From positions 124,001 to 188,000 of the forward strand of contig DASXYG010000095.1 of NCBI GenBank assembly GCA_036502625.1: 64,000 nucleotides of DNA, in the 5' to 3' direction. This DNA is from DASXYG01 sp036502625. Its GTDB lineage: Bacteria; Actinomycetota; Actinomycetes; Streptosporangiales; Streptosporangiaceae. The translations under genes and the position numbers were made by a program. The notes beneath the pieces are model-generated. The model was given only the letters and a program-made list of their open reading frames with translations. It had not been told where the DNA came from and ran no database searches. Below are positions 32,442 to 41,054 of this stretch, piece after piece (positions within the stretch are counted from its first letter, which is position 1; each line of letters opens with the position of its first letter).

Positions 32442-33565
32442 CGCGGCTCCCGTACGACCAGCGCGGCGATCCGGTCGGTGTCGGCCCCCGGATCGGGGCT
32501 GCCCGCGGTGATGCCGGCGGCCGCGCCGGAGAACGCGGCGATGCGGTGCAGCGCGGTCTCCTCGCGCGACCCGCCGGCGGAGGGGACCCGCCGGAGCACG
32601 GATCTGGCCTGCCAGTGCGGCGAGCCGACGAGGTCGGCCAGGCTGCTCACCTTCTCGGCGCTGACCCGCCCGGCCTGGCAGCCGGCGACGACGTCGTCGG
32701 CGCGCATGGCGCGGGCGCGCTCCTGCAGCAGGTCCACGGCGGCCGGCCAGTTCGCCATGCGGTCCGCGGCGGTCGCGAAACGCGGATCGTCGGCCAGCCC
32801 GGCGAGGCCGAAGGCGCGGCAGAGGCCCGGCCAGTTGCGGATGGCGAACAGCACGACCCACGCGTCCGCGCACCGCAGCACGGCGAGGAAGCCCGGGTAG
32901 CGCGCGCGGTTCTCGGCGGTGCCGTTGTAGCTGTACTGGCTGACGAGGTTCTGCCCCATCGCGGCGAGCGACTCGAACACGGTGGCGCGGACCCGCTGGC
33001 CGCGGCCGGAGCGGCGCCGCTCGTACAGGGCGGCGACGACCGTGATGTACGCGGTGGTGCCGGTCGCGTACGCGGCCCGGTGGCCGATCCCGTACAGCGG
33101 GGGCCGGCCGGCCGACCCGGTGGCGTTCATGGCGCCGCCCAGCGCCTGGTGCACCATCTCGGTGCCGCGCCAGCGCTCGTACGGGCCGGGCGGGAAGTCG
33201 CCGATCTCGCAGTCGACCAGCCGGTCGCCCGGCGCGCCGGCGGATCCCTGGTCGCGGAGCAGCACGTCGGCGCGGTCGAGGAGATCGCGGAGCAGGTCCG
33301 CGTGGTCCGGGCTGGAGCGGTCCACGACGACGGACGCCTTGCCCTGGTTGAGGTGGCGGAACAGGTACGAGTCCGGGCCGTCCGGCTGGCGCGGCGCCAT
33401 GCGCCGGGTGGCGGTGCCCTCGGGCGGCTCGACCAGCACGACCGTGGCGCCGTGCATGGCCAGCAGCCGTCCGGCGTACTGCCCGGCGACGCTCTGCGTG
33501 GTGTCGGCGACGACCACCCCGTCCAGCGGTGTCGGGGCGGCGTGCTCAGGCGACGACGACGTCAT
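32438..33565 (-). CDS. CaiB/BaiF class III CoA-transferase homologue without the catalytic Asp
   Basis: 375 aa. Same fold as the preceding gene: LDGVVVADTTQSVAGQYAGR, HGATVVLVEPPEGTATRRM, HLNQGKASVVVDRSSPD, and the active-site region PPLYGIGHRAAYATGTTAYI followed by ALYERRRSGRGQRVRATVFE. At the position of the catalytic Asp the residue is Ala165. It therefore cannot form the usual aspartyl-CoA intermediate, and likely pairs with the Asp-bearing protein encoded next (31155-32441; GTGA overlap) as a heteromeric transferase. Its start lies 20 bp inside the end of the DppC-like gene. Confidence 0.88.
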   Translation of the reverse strand: MTSSSPEHAAPTPLDGVVVADTTQSVAGQYAGRLLAMHGATVVLVEPPEGTATRRMAPRQPDGPDSYLFRHLNQGKASVVVDRSSPDHADLLRDLLDRADVLLRDQGSAGAPGDRLVDCEIGDFPPGPYERWRGTEMVHQALGGAMNATGSAGRPPLYGIGHRAAYATGTTAYITVVAALYERRRSGRGQRVRATVFESLAAMGQNLVSQYSYNGTAENRARYPGFLAVLRCADAWVVLFAIRNWPGLCRAFGLAGLADDPRFATAADRMANWPAAVDLLQERARAMRADDVVAGCQAGRVSAEKVSSLADLVGSPHWQARSVLRRVPSAGGSREETALHRIAAFSGAAAGITAGSPDPGADTDRIAALVVREPR

Positions 33566-34400
33566 TCTCGGCCCTTTCCGATGCCAGGACGGTGGAGCTC
33601 ATCCGGTCGCGGAGCGCGTCGCCGAGCCGGTAGACGCACATGACGACGACGCCGAGCAGCACGCCGGGCGCGATGATCTGCATGGGTGCGGTGAGGATCT
33701 GCGTGTAGGCGTCCGACAGGTCGCTGCCCCAGCTCGGCTCCGGCCGCTGGATGCCCAGGCCGATGAACGACAGCACGCCCTGGATGACGAACCCGAGCCC
33801 GGTGTAGATCGTCACCTGCACGACCACCGGCCGCAGCGCCGTGGGCAGGACGTGCCGGGCCAGGATGAGCGGCGCCGGCACGCCGGACAATCGCGCGCTG
33901 AGCACGAACTGCTGCCCGCGCAGCGCCTGCACGCCGGTCTTGGTGAGCTGGGCGGTCTTCGGCGACAGCACGAGGCCCACGGCGACCATCGACGTGACCA
34001 GGCCCGCGCCGAGCGATCCCGTGATGGCCACGGCGAGGACCAGCATGGGGAACGCGATCAGGGTGTCGGCGACGCGCATCAGGACCGTGCCGGCGTACCG
34101 CGGCCAGTACCCCGCGACGGTCCCCCAAGGGATGCCGAGGCCGAGCGTGACCGCGACGGCGATCGCGACCCCGCCGTACGCGTTGCGGCCGCCCCAGATC
34201 AGCCGGCTGAGCACGTCGCGGCCGAACTTGTCCGTGCCGAGCAGGTGCGCCATGGACGGGTCGGCCAGGCGGGTGTTCAGGTTCTGCGCCAGCGGGTCGT
34301 ACGGGGCCACCCACGGCGCGAGCAGCGCCGCGAGGAGCAGCCCGACGACGACCACCAGCGAGATGACCACGCCGATGCTGGGCAGGTGGCGTCCTCTCAT
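33546..34400 (-). CDS. Peptide/nickel-type ABC importer permease (DppC-like)
   Basis: 284 aa. N-terminal span VVISLVVVVGLLLAALLAPW with the PYDPLAQNLNTRLADPSMAH and HLLGTDKFGRDVLSRLIWGGR signature of DppC/OppC proteins. Five further spans; the EAA-type ATPase-coupling segment reads LSARLSGVPAPLILARHVLP. Complete and in line with family length. Partner of the DppB-like gene (3 bp upstream). Confidence 0.94.
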   Translation of the reverse strand: MRGRHLPSIGVVISLVVVVGLLLAALLAPWVAPYDPLAQNLNTRLADPSMAHLLGTDKFGRDVLSRLIWGGRNAYGGVAIAVAVTLGLGIPWGTVAGYWPRYAGTVLMRVADTLIAFPMLVLAVAITGSLGAGLVTSMVAVGLVLSPKTAQLTKTGVQALRGQQFVLSARLSGVPAPLILARHVLPTALRPVVVQVTIYTGLGFVIQGVLSFIGLGIQRPEPSWGSDLSDAYTQILTAPMQIIAPGVLLGVVVMCVYRLGDALRDRMSSTVLASERAENDVVVA

Positions 34401-34403
34401 GGC

Positions 34404-35375
34404 TCACTCGCCTCTCGTCGCGGGGTTGACGATGCCGCTGACGATGTCGACGGCCAGGTTGACCACGAGCGCGATGACGACGTACACGAGCACGATGCCG
34501 AGGATCAGCGTGTAGTCGCGGACCGCGATGCCGTTGACCAGCGCGCCGCCCATGCCCGGCAGCACGAAGATCTTCTCCAGGATGAGCGTGACGCCGAGCT
34601 GGCTCAGCGCCAGCAGGGCGACCACGTTCAGCACCGTGGGCAGCGCGGCTCGGAACGCGTACCGCCAGGTGACGACGCGTTCGGACAGGCCCATCGCGCG
34701 GGCCGTACGGGTGTGGTCGGTCGCCAGCGCGTCCACCATCGCCGCCGACACCTGGCGGATGACGATCGCGCTGCCGCCGAGGATCATCGGCAGCACCGGC
34801 AGGATCACGTGGTACAGGTTGTTCAGCGGCTCCTCGGTGAACCGGGGATATCCCAGGCGGGGCAGCACCCCGAGCCCGACCGAGAAGACCACGATCAGCA
34901 CCAGCGCCAGGAAGAAGTCCGGCACGGCCAGTCCCAGGCCGGACAGGCCGCGGATCCAGCGCCCCGAGGCGCGTCCGGCGCGCTTGGCCGTGTAGACGCC
35001 GACCGGCACGGCGATGACGATCGTGCCGATGATCGCGAGGATCACCAGTTCGAGGGTCGCCGGGAGCCCGGCGGCGATCAGGTCGCTCACCGGCTGCCCG
35101 GTCTGGAACGACTCCCCGAGGTCGCCGGTGACCGCCCGGCCGAGCCAGCCGCCGAACTGCACGAGGAACGGGCGGTCCAGGCCGAGCTGGTGGTTCACCG
35201 TCGCGATCGCCTGCGGCGTGGCCTCCTCGCCGAGCCGCGCGTACGCCGGGCCGCCCGGGATGATCTTGACGAGCAGGAACGTCGCCAGCCCCGCGCCGAT
35301 CGCGGTCGGGATGACCAGCAGCAGGCGCCGGACGATGAACCGGGGCAGCGAGCCCGGGGCGAACCAGTCGCTCAT
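34404..35375 (-). CDS. Peptide/nickel-type ABC importer permease (DppB-like)
   Basis: 323 aa. DppB/OppB signature: FIVRRLLLVIPTAIGAGLATF at the N-terminus, PGGPAYARLGEEATPQAI, LGLDRPFLVQFGGWLGRAVTGDLGESF, and the coupling loop TARAMGLSERVVTWRYAFR followed by ALPTVLNVVALLALSQ. Six spans. Forms the translocation pore with the DppC-like protein; in the middle of the catabolic operon. Confidence 0.94.
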   Translation of the reverse strand: MSDWFAPGSLPRFIVRRLLLVIPTAIGAGLATFLLVKIIPGGPAYARLGEEATPQAIATVNHQLGLDRPFLVQFGGWLGRAVTGDLGESFQTGQPVSDLIAAGLPATLELVILAIIGTIVIAVPVGVYTAKRAGRASGRWIRGLSGLGLAVPDFFLALVLIVVFSVGLGVLPRLGYPRFTEEPLNNLYHVILPVLPMILGGSAIVIRQVSAAMVDALATDHTRTARAMGLSERVVTWRYAFRAALPTVLNVVALLALSQLGVTLILEKIFVLPGMGGALVNGIAVRDYTLILGIVLVYVVIALVVNLAVDIVSGIVNPATRGE

Positions 35376-35385
35376 CGCGCCCGCC

Positions 35386-36945
35386 TCACTTCTGGACGCC
35401 CAGCGCGGTGAAGTCGACCTCGCCGTTGATGGCGAACGCCTTGGCCGCGCCGGTCACGTGATCGGTCCACGCGTTGACGATCGGCGAGAAGAACAGCGGG
35501 ATGACGGGCAGTTGCTCCTGGTAGACGGTGTCCGCCTGGTGCAGCGCGGCGGTGAGCGCGGCCGGGGTGCCCGCCCGGTCCAGCTTCGCCAGCGCCGCCT
35601 CGCCGCCGGGGACGGGCGTGTTCCCGGCGTTTCCGCTGGAGTCCGCGGACAGCAGCCGCCGGTAGCTGCTCGCCCAGTCCGGGCCGGAGTTCTGCCCGGT
35701 GGAGAACAGGTCGTAGTCGTGGTCGAAGTAGAAGCTCTTGGACGCGTCCGGCACCGCCTTCGCGTCGAACTTCACCTTGATGCCGACCTTGGCGAGCTGC
35801 CCGGCGACGAGCACGCCGTTGTTGGCGAACTTGTCGGCGTCGAGGGTCACCCCGCGCAGCGTCAGGCCGTTCGGGTGGCCGGCCTGCGCGAGGAGCTGCC
35901 GCGCCTTGGCCGGGTTGTACGCGTACGTCGTGTCCAGCGCCGCCTCGTGGTAGCGGTGGCCCGGCGGGTAGGGCTGCACCGCCGCGGCGCTGCTCAGCCC
36001 GGAGGTCGCGGCCTTCGCCAGGGCCGTACGGTCCAGCGCGTAGCTGATCGCCTGGCGGACCCGCACGTCCTTCAGCGGGCCCTGGCTGCGGTCCACGTTG
36101 AGGTCGGTGAAGCCGATCCCAATCCTGCTGCTCACGGTCACGCCGGACCCGCCCAGGGACGCCTTGGCCGTCTCGTCCAGGCCGTAGCCGTAGTCGGCCT
36201 GGCCGCCGGTCAGCGCGGCGACCTCGGCGGAGGGGTCGCGGATGATCGACACCTGGATCGCGGCGGCCTTCGCGGCCGGCGGCCCGGCGGGCTTGTACCC
36301 GGCCCACCGCTGGAGCCGCACGGAGCTGCCGGGCACGAACTTCGCCAGCGTGTACGGGCCCGCGCCGACCGGCCGCGAACCGTACGCCGAACCGGACTTC
36401 TGCCGGGCGGTGGGCGAGGCGATCAGGCCGACCCGGCTGCTCAGCAGGCCGGGCAGCCCGGCGGAGGGATGCTTGAGCGCGAAGACGACGGTGCCGCCCT
36501 TCGCGGTGAGGTCCTTCAGCTCGGGGATCGTCTGGTTGCCGAGCTTGAGGCACTGCTTGACGCTCGCGACGACGGCCTTGGCGTCCAGCGGCGTGCCGTC
36601 CTGGAACGTCAGACCGGGCCGCAGCGTCAGCGTGAGCGTGGTGCCGCCGTCGGAGGTCGCCCACTTGGTGGCGATGCCCGGCGACAGGTCGCCGGTGGCC
36701 GGGTCGGCGCGGATCAGCGGCGCGTACAGCGCGGTCATGTAGCCGGTCTCGGACCCGTTGGCGCCGCCGCATGGATCGAACTGGTTGGGCGTGTGCCCGG
36801 AGACCACGTTGAGGGCGGCGCCCGCGTCGGCGGCGCCGCCCGCGGCGTCCTTGCCGGCCGACGAGCAGCCGGCCGCGGTCACGGCGAGCAGGGCGGCGCC
36901 GGCGAGGGCGCGCAGGGCATGGGGCGGTAGGGACAGGGCGTGCAT
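35386..36945 (-). CDS. ABC importer substrate-binding lipoprotein (SBP family 5)
   Basis: 519 aa. Signal peptide with lipobox LAVTAAGC (Cys about residue 26) predicts a membrane-anchored lipoprotein. Family 5 features: GLTFQDGTPLDAKAVVASVKQ, RPVGAGPYTLAKFVPGSSVRL, VRVRQAISYALDRTALAK, and YNPAKARQLLAQAGHPNGL. Such proteins bind oligopeptides but also nickel, sugars, bile acids and aromatic acids. In this setting the ligand is probably the acid the operon degrades. 14 bp after the ATPase gene. Confidence 0.93.
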   Translation of the reverse strand: MHALSLPPHALRALAGAALLAVTAAGCSSAGKDAAGGAADAGAALNVVSGHTPNQFDPCGGANGSETGYMTALYAPLIRADPATGDLSPGIATKWATSDGGTTLTLTLRPGLTFQDGTPLDAKAVVASVKQCLKLGNQTIPELKDLTAKGGTVVFALKHPSAGLPGLLSSRVGLIASPTARQKSGSAYGSRPVGAGPYTLAKFVPGSSVRLQRWAGYKPAGPPAAKAAAIQVSIIRDPSAEVAALTGGQADYGYGLDETAKASLGGSGVTVSSRIGIGFTDLNVDRSQGPLKDVRVRQAISYALDRTALAKAATSGLSSAAAVQPYPPGHRYHEAALDTTYAYNPAKARQLLAQAGHPNGLTLRGVTLDADKFANNGVLVAGQLAKVGIKVKFDAKAVPDASKSFYFDHDYDLFSTGQNSGPDWASSYRRLLSADSSGNAGNTPVPGGEAALAKLDRAGTPAALTAALHQADTVYQEQLPVIPLFFSPIVNAWTDHVTGAAKAFAINGEVDFTALGVQK

Positions 36946-36959
36946 GGTCGGTCTCCTTC

Positions 36960-37952
36960 TCAGCGCTCGGGCGTGCGGTCCGCGATCTCGCGCCAGAAGT
37001 GGCAGGCGGTCGTGTGCCCGGGTTCGGACGTGTCGAGTACGGGCGTCTCCTCGGCGCAGCGCTCCTGGGCGAAGCGGCAGCGGGTGCGGAACCGGCAGCC
37101 CGGCGGCGGGCGCCGGGCGTCGGGGATCTCGCCGGGCAGCAGCATGCGGTTCGGCCGCCTGGCCCGGCGTGATACGCGGGGAATGGCGCTGATCAGCGCC
37201 TGGGTGTACGGGTGCCGCGGTTCGCGCAGGACCCGGCGTACGGGGCCGACCTCGACCAGCCGCCCGAGGTACATGACGCCGACCTGGTCGGCGATCCGGG
37301 CGATCGAGGACATGTCGTGGGAGATGAACAGGTAGGTCAGGCCGTGCTCGGCGCGTACGTCGTCGAGCAGCGCGAGGACGCCGGCCTGCAGCGAGACGTC
37401 GAGCGCGGCCACCGGTTCGTCGCACATGACCACCGGTGCGCGGGCGGCGACGGCGCGGGCGATGGTGACCCGCTGCCGCTGCCCGCCGGACAGTTGCGCG
37501 GGCCGCCGCTCGGCCATGTCGGCGGCCAGCCCGACCTCGGCGAGCAGCTCGACGGCGGTGCCCTTCAGCCGGCGCGGTATCCCCCGCCACCCGGGCGCCA
37601 GCGGCTCGGCGATGCTCTTCCAGATCGGCAGGGACGGGCTCAGCGCGAGCATCGGGTCCTGGAACACCATCTGGACCTGGCCGCCCCGCCCGATGGACGC
37701 GGGCGCGTCGGTGAGCGCGGCCCCGCCGGGCGCGAGCCGGATCCGTCCCGACGTGACCGGGGTGAGCCCGGCGACGGCCATCGCCACGGTCGACTTGCCC
37801 GAGCCCGACTCGCCGATGATGCCCAGGGTCTGGCCGCGCGGGATCTCCAGGGACACGCCGTCCACCGCGCGGAGCCGGTCGTGGCCGCGGCCGTACGTGA
37901 CGACCAGGTCCTCGACCCGCAGCGCGGTGTCGGTAGCGGTGAGGGCGGTCAC
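36960..37952 (-). CDS. ABC importer ATPase (OppF/DppF-like)
   Basis: 330 aa, GTG 37952 in a GTGA overlap with the previous ATPase. Walker A GESGSGKST, Q-loop MVFQDPMLALSP, signature LSGGQRQRVTIARA, Walker B VVMCDEPVAALD, H-loop LFISHDM. C-terminal OppF/DppF extension with YTQALISAIP and the Cys-rich PPGCRFRTRCRFAQERC, which may hold an iron-sulfur cluster as described for some DppD/F ATPases. Energises import with the partner at 37949-38929. Confidence 0.95.
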   Translation of the reverse strand: MTALTATDTALRVEDLVVTYGRGHDRLRAVDGVSLEIPRGQTLGIIGESGSGKSTVAMAVAGLTPVTSGRIRLAPGGAALTDAPASIGRGGQVQMVFQDPMLALSPSLPIWKSIAEPLAPGWRGIPRRLKGTAVELLAEVGLAADMAERRPAQLSGGQRQRVTIARAVAARAPVVMCDEPVAALDVSLQAGVLALLDDVRAEHGLTYLFISHDMSSIARIADQVGVMYLGRLVEVGPVRRVLREPRHPYTQALISAIPRVSRRARRPNRMLLPGEIPDARRPPPGCRFRTRCRFAQERCAEETPVLDTSEPGHTTACHFWREIADRTPER

Positions 37953-38929
37953 GGGGCGGCTCCGGTCAGGGTCAGCTCGGCATGCCGTACGCAGCGGGTC
38001 AGCCCGCCGGACGCGGTGGCCGCGAGCGGCGGGACCGCGGCCTCGCAGGCGTCCGTACGGTGCGGGCAGCGGGGATGGAAGCGGCAGCCGTGCGGGGGCG
38101 TCGCGGGGTCGGCGGGGGTGCCGTCGATCGCCGTCCACTCCCCCTCCTCGACGTCCACGTCGGACGCCTGGAGGAGCGCCTGCGGATAGGGATGGCGCGG
38201 TTGTTCGAGCAGGGCGTCGGTGCGGTCGATGTTGACGACCTGGCCGCAGTACATGGTGATGACCCGGGAGCACAGCTCGCTGACCACGCCCAGGTTGTGG
38301 CTGATGAGCAGCACCGACAGCCCGAGGTCGGCGGCCATCCGGCGCAGCAGCGTGACGATCTGCGCCTGGATCGTGACGTCGAGCGCGGTGGTGGGCTCGT
38401 CGGCGATCAGCAGCCGCGGCCCGCACACCAGCGCCATCGCGATCATGATGCGCTGGCACATGCCGCCGGACAGCTCGTGGGTGTACGCCGCCATGGTGCG
38501 CACCGGGGACGGCAGGCCGACCTGGGCGAGCAGGTCGCAGGCGCGCTCGCGGGCCGCCGCCTTGGGCACGTCCTCGTGGGCGCGGACGACGTCGACGATC
38601 TGCTTCCCGATCGGCCGTGCCGGGTGCAGCGAGGCGCGGGGCTCCTGGAAGATCATGCTGAGCTCGTTGCCGCGCAGCCGCCGCAGCTCCTCCGGTCCCG
38701 CCGCCGTCAGGTCGGTGCCGCCGAAGGTGACCGTGCCGCGTACGGACGCCGCGGCGGGCAGCAGGCCCATCAGCGTCAGCCCGGTCAGCGTCTTCCCCGA
38801 ACCGGACTCGCCGACCAGGCCGACGACCTCGCCCTCGTCCACGGTGAACGCGACCTCGGACAGCAGCGGGGTGCCGCCGATCGACACGTCGAGGTCCGCG
38901 ACCGTCAGCAGGCCGCCGCTATCCGGCAT
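37949..38929 (-). CDS. ABC importer ATPase (OppD/DppD-like)
   Basis: 326 aa. Walker A GESGSGKT, Q-loop SMIFQEPRASLHP, signature ELSGGMCQRIMIAMAL, Walker B LLIADEPTTALDV, H-loop LLISHNLGVV. C-terminal HPYPQALLQAS and PHGCRFHPRCPHRTDAC with four Cys. Together with the DppF, DppB, DppC and lipoprotein genes it makes a complete importer. Its start lies 11 bp inside the end of the acyl-CoA dehydrogenase gene, tying transport to catabolism at the translational level. Confidence 0.95.
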   Translation of the reverse strand: MPDSGGLLTVADLDVSIGGTPLLSEVAFTVDEGEVVGLVGESGSGKTLTGLTLMGLLPAAASVRGTVTFGGTDLTAAGPEELRRLRGNELSMIFQEPRASLHPARPIGKQIVDVVRAHEDVPKAAARERACDLLAQVGLPSPVRTMAAYTHELSGGMCQRIMIAMALVCGPRLLIADEPTTALDVTIQAQIVTLLRRMAADLGLSVLLISHNLGVVSELCSRVITMYCGQVVNIDRTDALLEQPRHPYPQALLQASDVDVEEGEWTAIDGTPADPATPPHGCRFHPRCPHRTDACEAAVPPLAATASGGLTRCVRHAELTLTGAAP

Positions 38930-40166
38930 CGCGCGGCTCCTTGGGCAGGCCGAGGACCCGCTCGGCGATGATGTTGCGCTGGATCTCGCTGGTGCCCGAG
39001 TAGATCGTCCCGGCGCGGCTGGACAGGAACACGTCCTGCCAGCGGTCGAGGGCGTATCCGGGGCCGTCCGGGCGGACCATCGCGGCGGCGCCCATCAGCT
39101 CCACCGCGATCTCGCCGAACCTGCGGTGGTACTCCGTCCGCATCACCTTGGCGATCGCCGCCTGCGGCCCGGGTTCGCGCCCGTCGGCCAGCGCTGCCGC
39201 CAGCCGCAGCCCCGCATACCGCATCAGCGAGATTTGCGTGTACAACCAGGCGAGCTTCCGCCGGACCGCCGGGTCGCGGTGGCGGCCGGCGGCGCGCACC
39301 TGGCGGACCAGCTCCCAGTACTCCAGCTCGAAGCCCAGGTGGGCGATGGTGGCCTTGCCGCCGCGCTCGTAGCCGAGCGTGGTCATGGCCGGCCGCCAGC
39401 CGTTGTTCAGGCCGCCGATCACGTTGAACAGCGGCGCGCGCGTCCCGTCGAAGAAGTCGTCGCAGAACCGCGCCGCGCCGGTCATCTGCCGGACCGGGCG
39501 GTACTCCACGTGGTTGTCCGGGTCGAACCGGGCCAGCACGTACGACAGGCCGCGGTGCCGGGGCGCGTCCGGGTCGGTCCGGCAGAGGATGAAGATCATG
39601 TTCGCGCGCTGGGCACCCGACGTCCACGTCTTCTGCCCGGTGATGACGACCTCGTCCCCGTCCACCACGCCGCGCGTCTCCACGCCGGCGAGGTCGGAGC
39701 CGTGGCCCGGTTCGGAGTAGCCCTGGCAGTAGACGTCCGTGCCGGAGACGATGCGCGGCAGGAAGTACGCCTTCTGCTCCTCGGTGCCGTGCACGAGGAC
39801 GGCCGGGCCGACCAGCCGCTCCCCCATGCCGCGCTCGACCCGCGGCACCCCGGCGCGTACGAGCTCCTCCTCGAGCACCATCATCTCCAGCGGGCTCAGC
39901 CCGCGCCCGCCGTACGCCTCCGGCCAGTTCGGGCAGATCAGCCGCGCCTCGCCCAGCCGGCGCTCCCACTCCGCGTACGCCGGATGCCCCGCGGCGCGGG
40001 ACCGCTGCTCCTCGCGGTTCACGCTGCCCACGGACGGCTCGTTCCACGGCGCGAGACCGGCGAGCTCGGCCGGCGCGTTCGCGGCGATCCACGCGCGCAT
40101 CTCGGCGCGGAACCGGTCCGCCTCGGGGCCGAGATCGATCGCCGCGGCCGCTCCTGCGGTGCTCAC
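38919..40166 (-). CDS. Acyl-CoA dehydrogenase, long subunit type
   Basis: 415 aa, GTG 40166 overlapping the hot-dog gene stop (GTGA). EMRAWIAANAPAELAGLA, LICPNWPEAYGGRGLSPLEM, YCQGYSEPGHGSDLAGV, GQKTWTSGAQRANMIFILCRT, and a C-terminal RAGTIYSGTSEIQRNIIAERVLGLPKEP split over two motifs. IYSGTSEIQ has Ser where MCAD-like enzymes have the catalytic Glu. Closest relative in the window is the 29935 protein. There is no small partner beside it, so it may share the 28838 subunit or work alone. Confidence 0.94.
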   Translation of the reverse strand: MSTAGAAAAIDLGPEADRFRAEMRAWIAANAPAELAGLAPWNEPSVGSVNREEQRSRAAGHPAYAEWERRLGEARLICPNWPEAYGGRGLSPLEMMVLEEELVRAGVPRVERGMGERLVGPAVLVHGTEEQKAYFLPRIVSGTDVYCQGYSEPGHGSDLAGVETRGVVDGDEVVITGQKTWTSGAQRANMIFILCRTDPDAPRHRGLSYVLARFDPDNHVEYRPVRQMTGAARFCDDFFDGTRAPLFNVIGGLNNGWRPAMTTLGYERGGKATIAHLGFELEYWELVRQVRAAGRHRDPAVRRKLAWLYTQISLMRYAGLRLAAALADGREPGPQAAIAKVMRTEYHRRFGEIAVELMGAAAMVRPDGPGYALDRWQDVFLSSRAGTIYSGTSEIQRNIIAERVLGLPKEPRDAG

Positions 40167-41029
40167 TTGTCGGCGTACAGGGGCGAGGAGGCCTTCAGGC
40201 TGCGCAGCATCATCCGCATGCTGACGACGCGGCGGCCGTCGGCGTCGTGCGCGTGGCTGTCGTACCAGAACGCCTCGGTCTTCGGGGTCTCGCTGACCGC
40301 CACGATCTCCCCGGACACCGTGTACGCGCGGTCCAGGAACACCGGGCCCGCGAGGTAGCGGATCTCGATGGCGCCGAACAGGCCGACCCGGGTGCCGAGG
40401 CTCGCCTTCAGCGGCTTCAGCACCTCGGTGTACAGCAGGTCGACCGTCACCGACGGCGAGGCGATCGCCGCGCCCCACGGCGAGGCGTCCCCGTACCAGT
40501 CGAGCGGTTCCGTCAGGTAGCGCTCCCGCAGGGCGGTGCGCTGGCGCTCGGCGTTGACCGGCACCTCCACGGGGCCAAGCGGGTCGCCCGGGTGCACGTC
40601 CCTCAGCAGCCGCAGCCCGGCCGGGTCGACCGGGCGCAGGTCGCGGGCGAACAGCGCGGACGGCTCCTCAGGGGCGCCCGCCGACGCGGTGCCCTCGGCG
40701 ACCGGCGTGCCGTCCGGCCGGGTCATCCACGCCCTGACCTGGGCGTCGCCGGGACCTGACGGTGCCTCCACGAACGCCTGTACGGGTTCGCCGTCGGTGG
40801 TCGCGTTGCGGAAGTACAGCGACAGGCTGCCGTCTTCGAACCAGCGGTCGCCGAACGCGCGGACGAGCAGCGGCGGGAACTGGTCCATGTGCACGGACCC
40901 GGCGACCGTGCCGCCCTTGAAGCCCAGCTTGGTCGCGGTCGCGTCCTCGTGGATGCTGCCGGCCGACCCGGCGTACAGGTTGCGCGGGCGGCGGATCTCT
41001 CCGGCGTACGTGGCGGTGGCATCGGTCAT
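40163..41029 (-). CDS. Double hot-dog / MaoC-like acyl-CoA protein
   Basis: 288 aa. Start NLYAGSAGSIHEDATATKLGF and FKGGTVAGSVHMDQFPPLLV suggest a hot-dog (MaoC or FAS1-type dehydratase) N-terminal half; the central IHEDATATKLGFKGGTVAG pattern is close to the hydratase-2 motif HxDxxxAxxxGFxxxxxxG, with Glu-Asp variations. The second half (about 160-288) ends EIRYLAGPVFLDRAYTVSG and VVSMRMMLRSL, like a second hot-dog. Likely an enoyl-CoA hydratase or thioesterase of the pathway. 25 bp after the fused CoA-transferase. Confidence 0.75.
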   Translation of the reverse strand: MTDATATYAGEIRRPRNLYAGSAGSIHEDATATKLGFKGGTVAGSVHMDQFPPLLVRAFGDRWFEDGSLSLYFRNATTDGEPVQAFVEAPSGPGDAQVRAWMTRPDGTPVAEGTASAGAPEEPSALFARDLRPVDPAGLRLLRDVHPGDPLGPVEVPVNAERQRTALRERYLTEPLDWYGDASPWGAAIASPSVTVDLLYTEVLKPLKASLGTRVGLFGAIEIRYLAGPVFLDRAYTVSGEIVAVSETPKTEAFWYDSHAHDADGRRVVSMRMMLRSLKASSPLYADK

Positions 41030-41054
41030 GGGGGTCTCCTTCGCAGGGGCCGGC

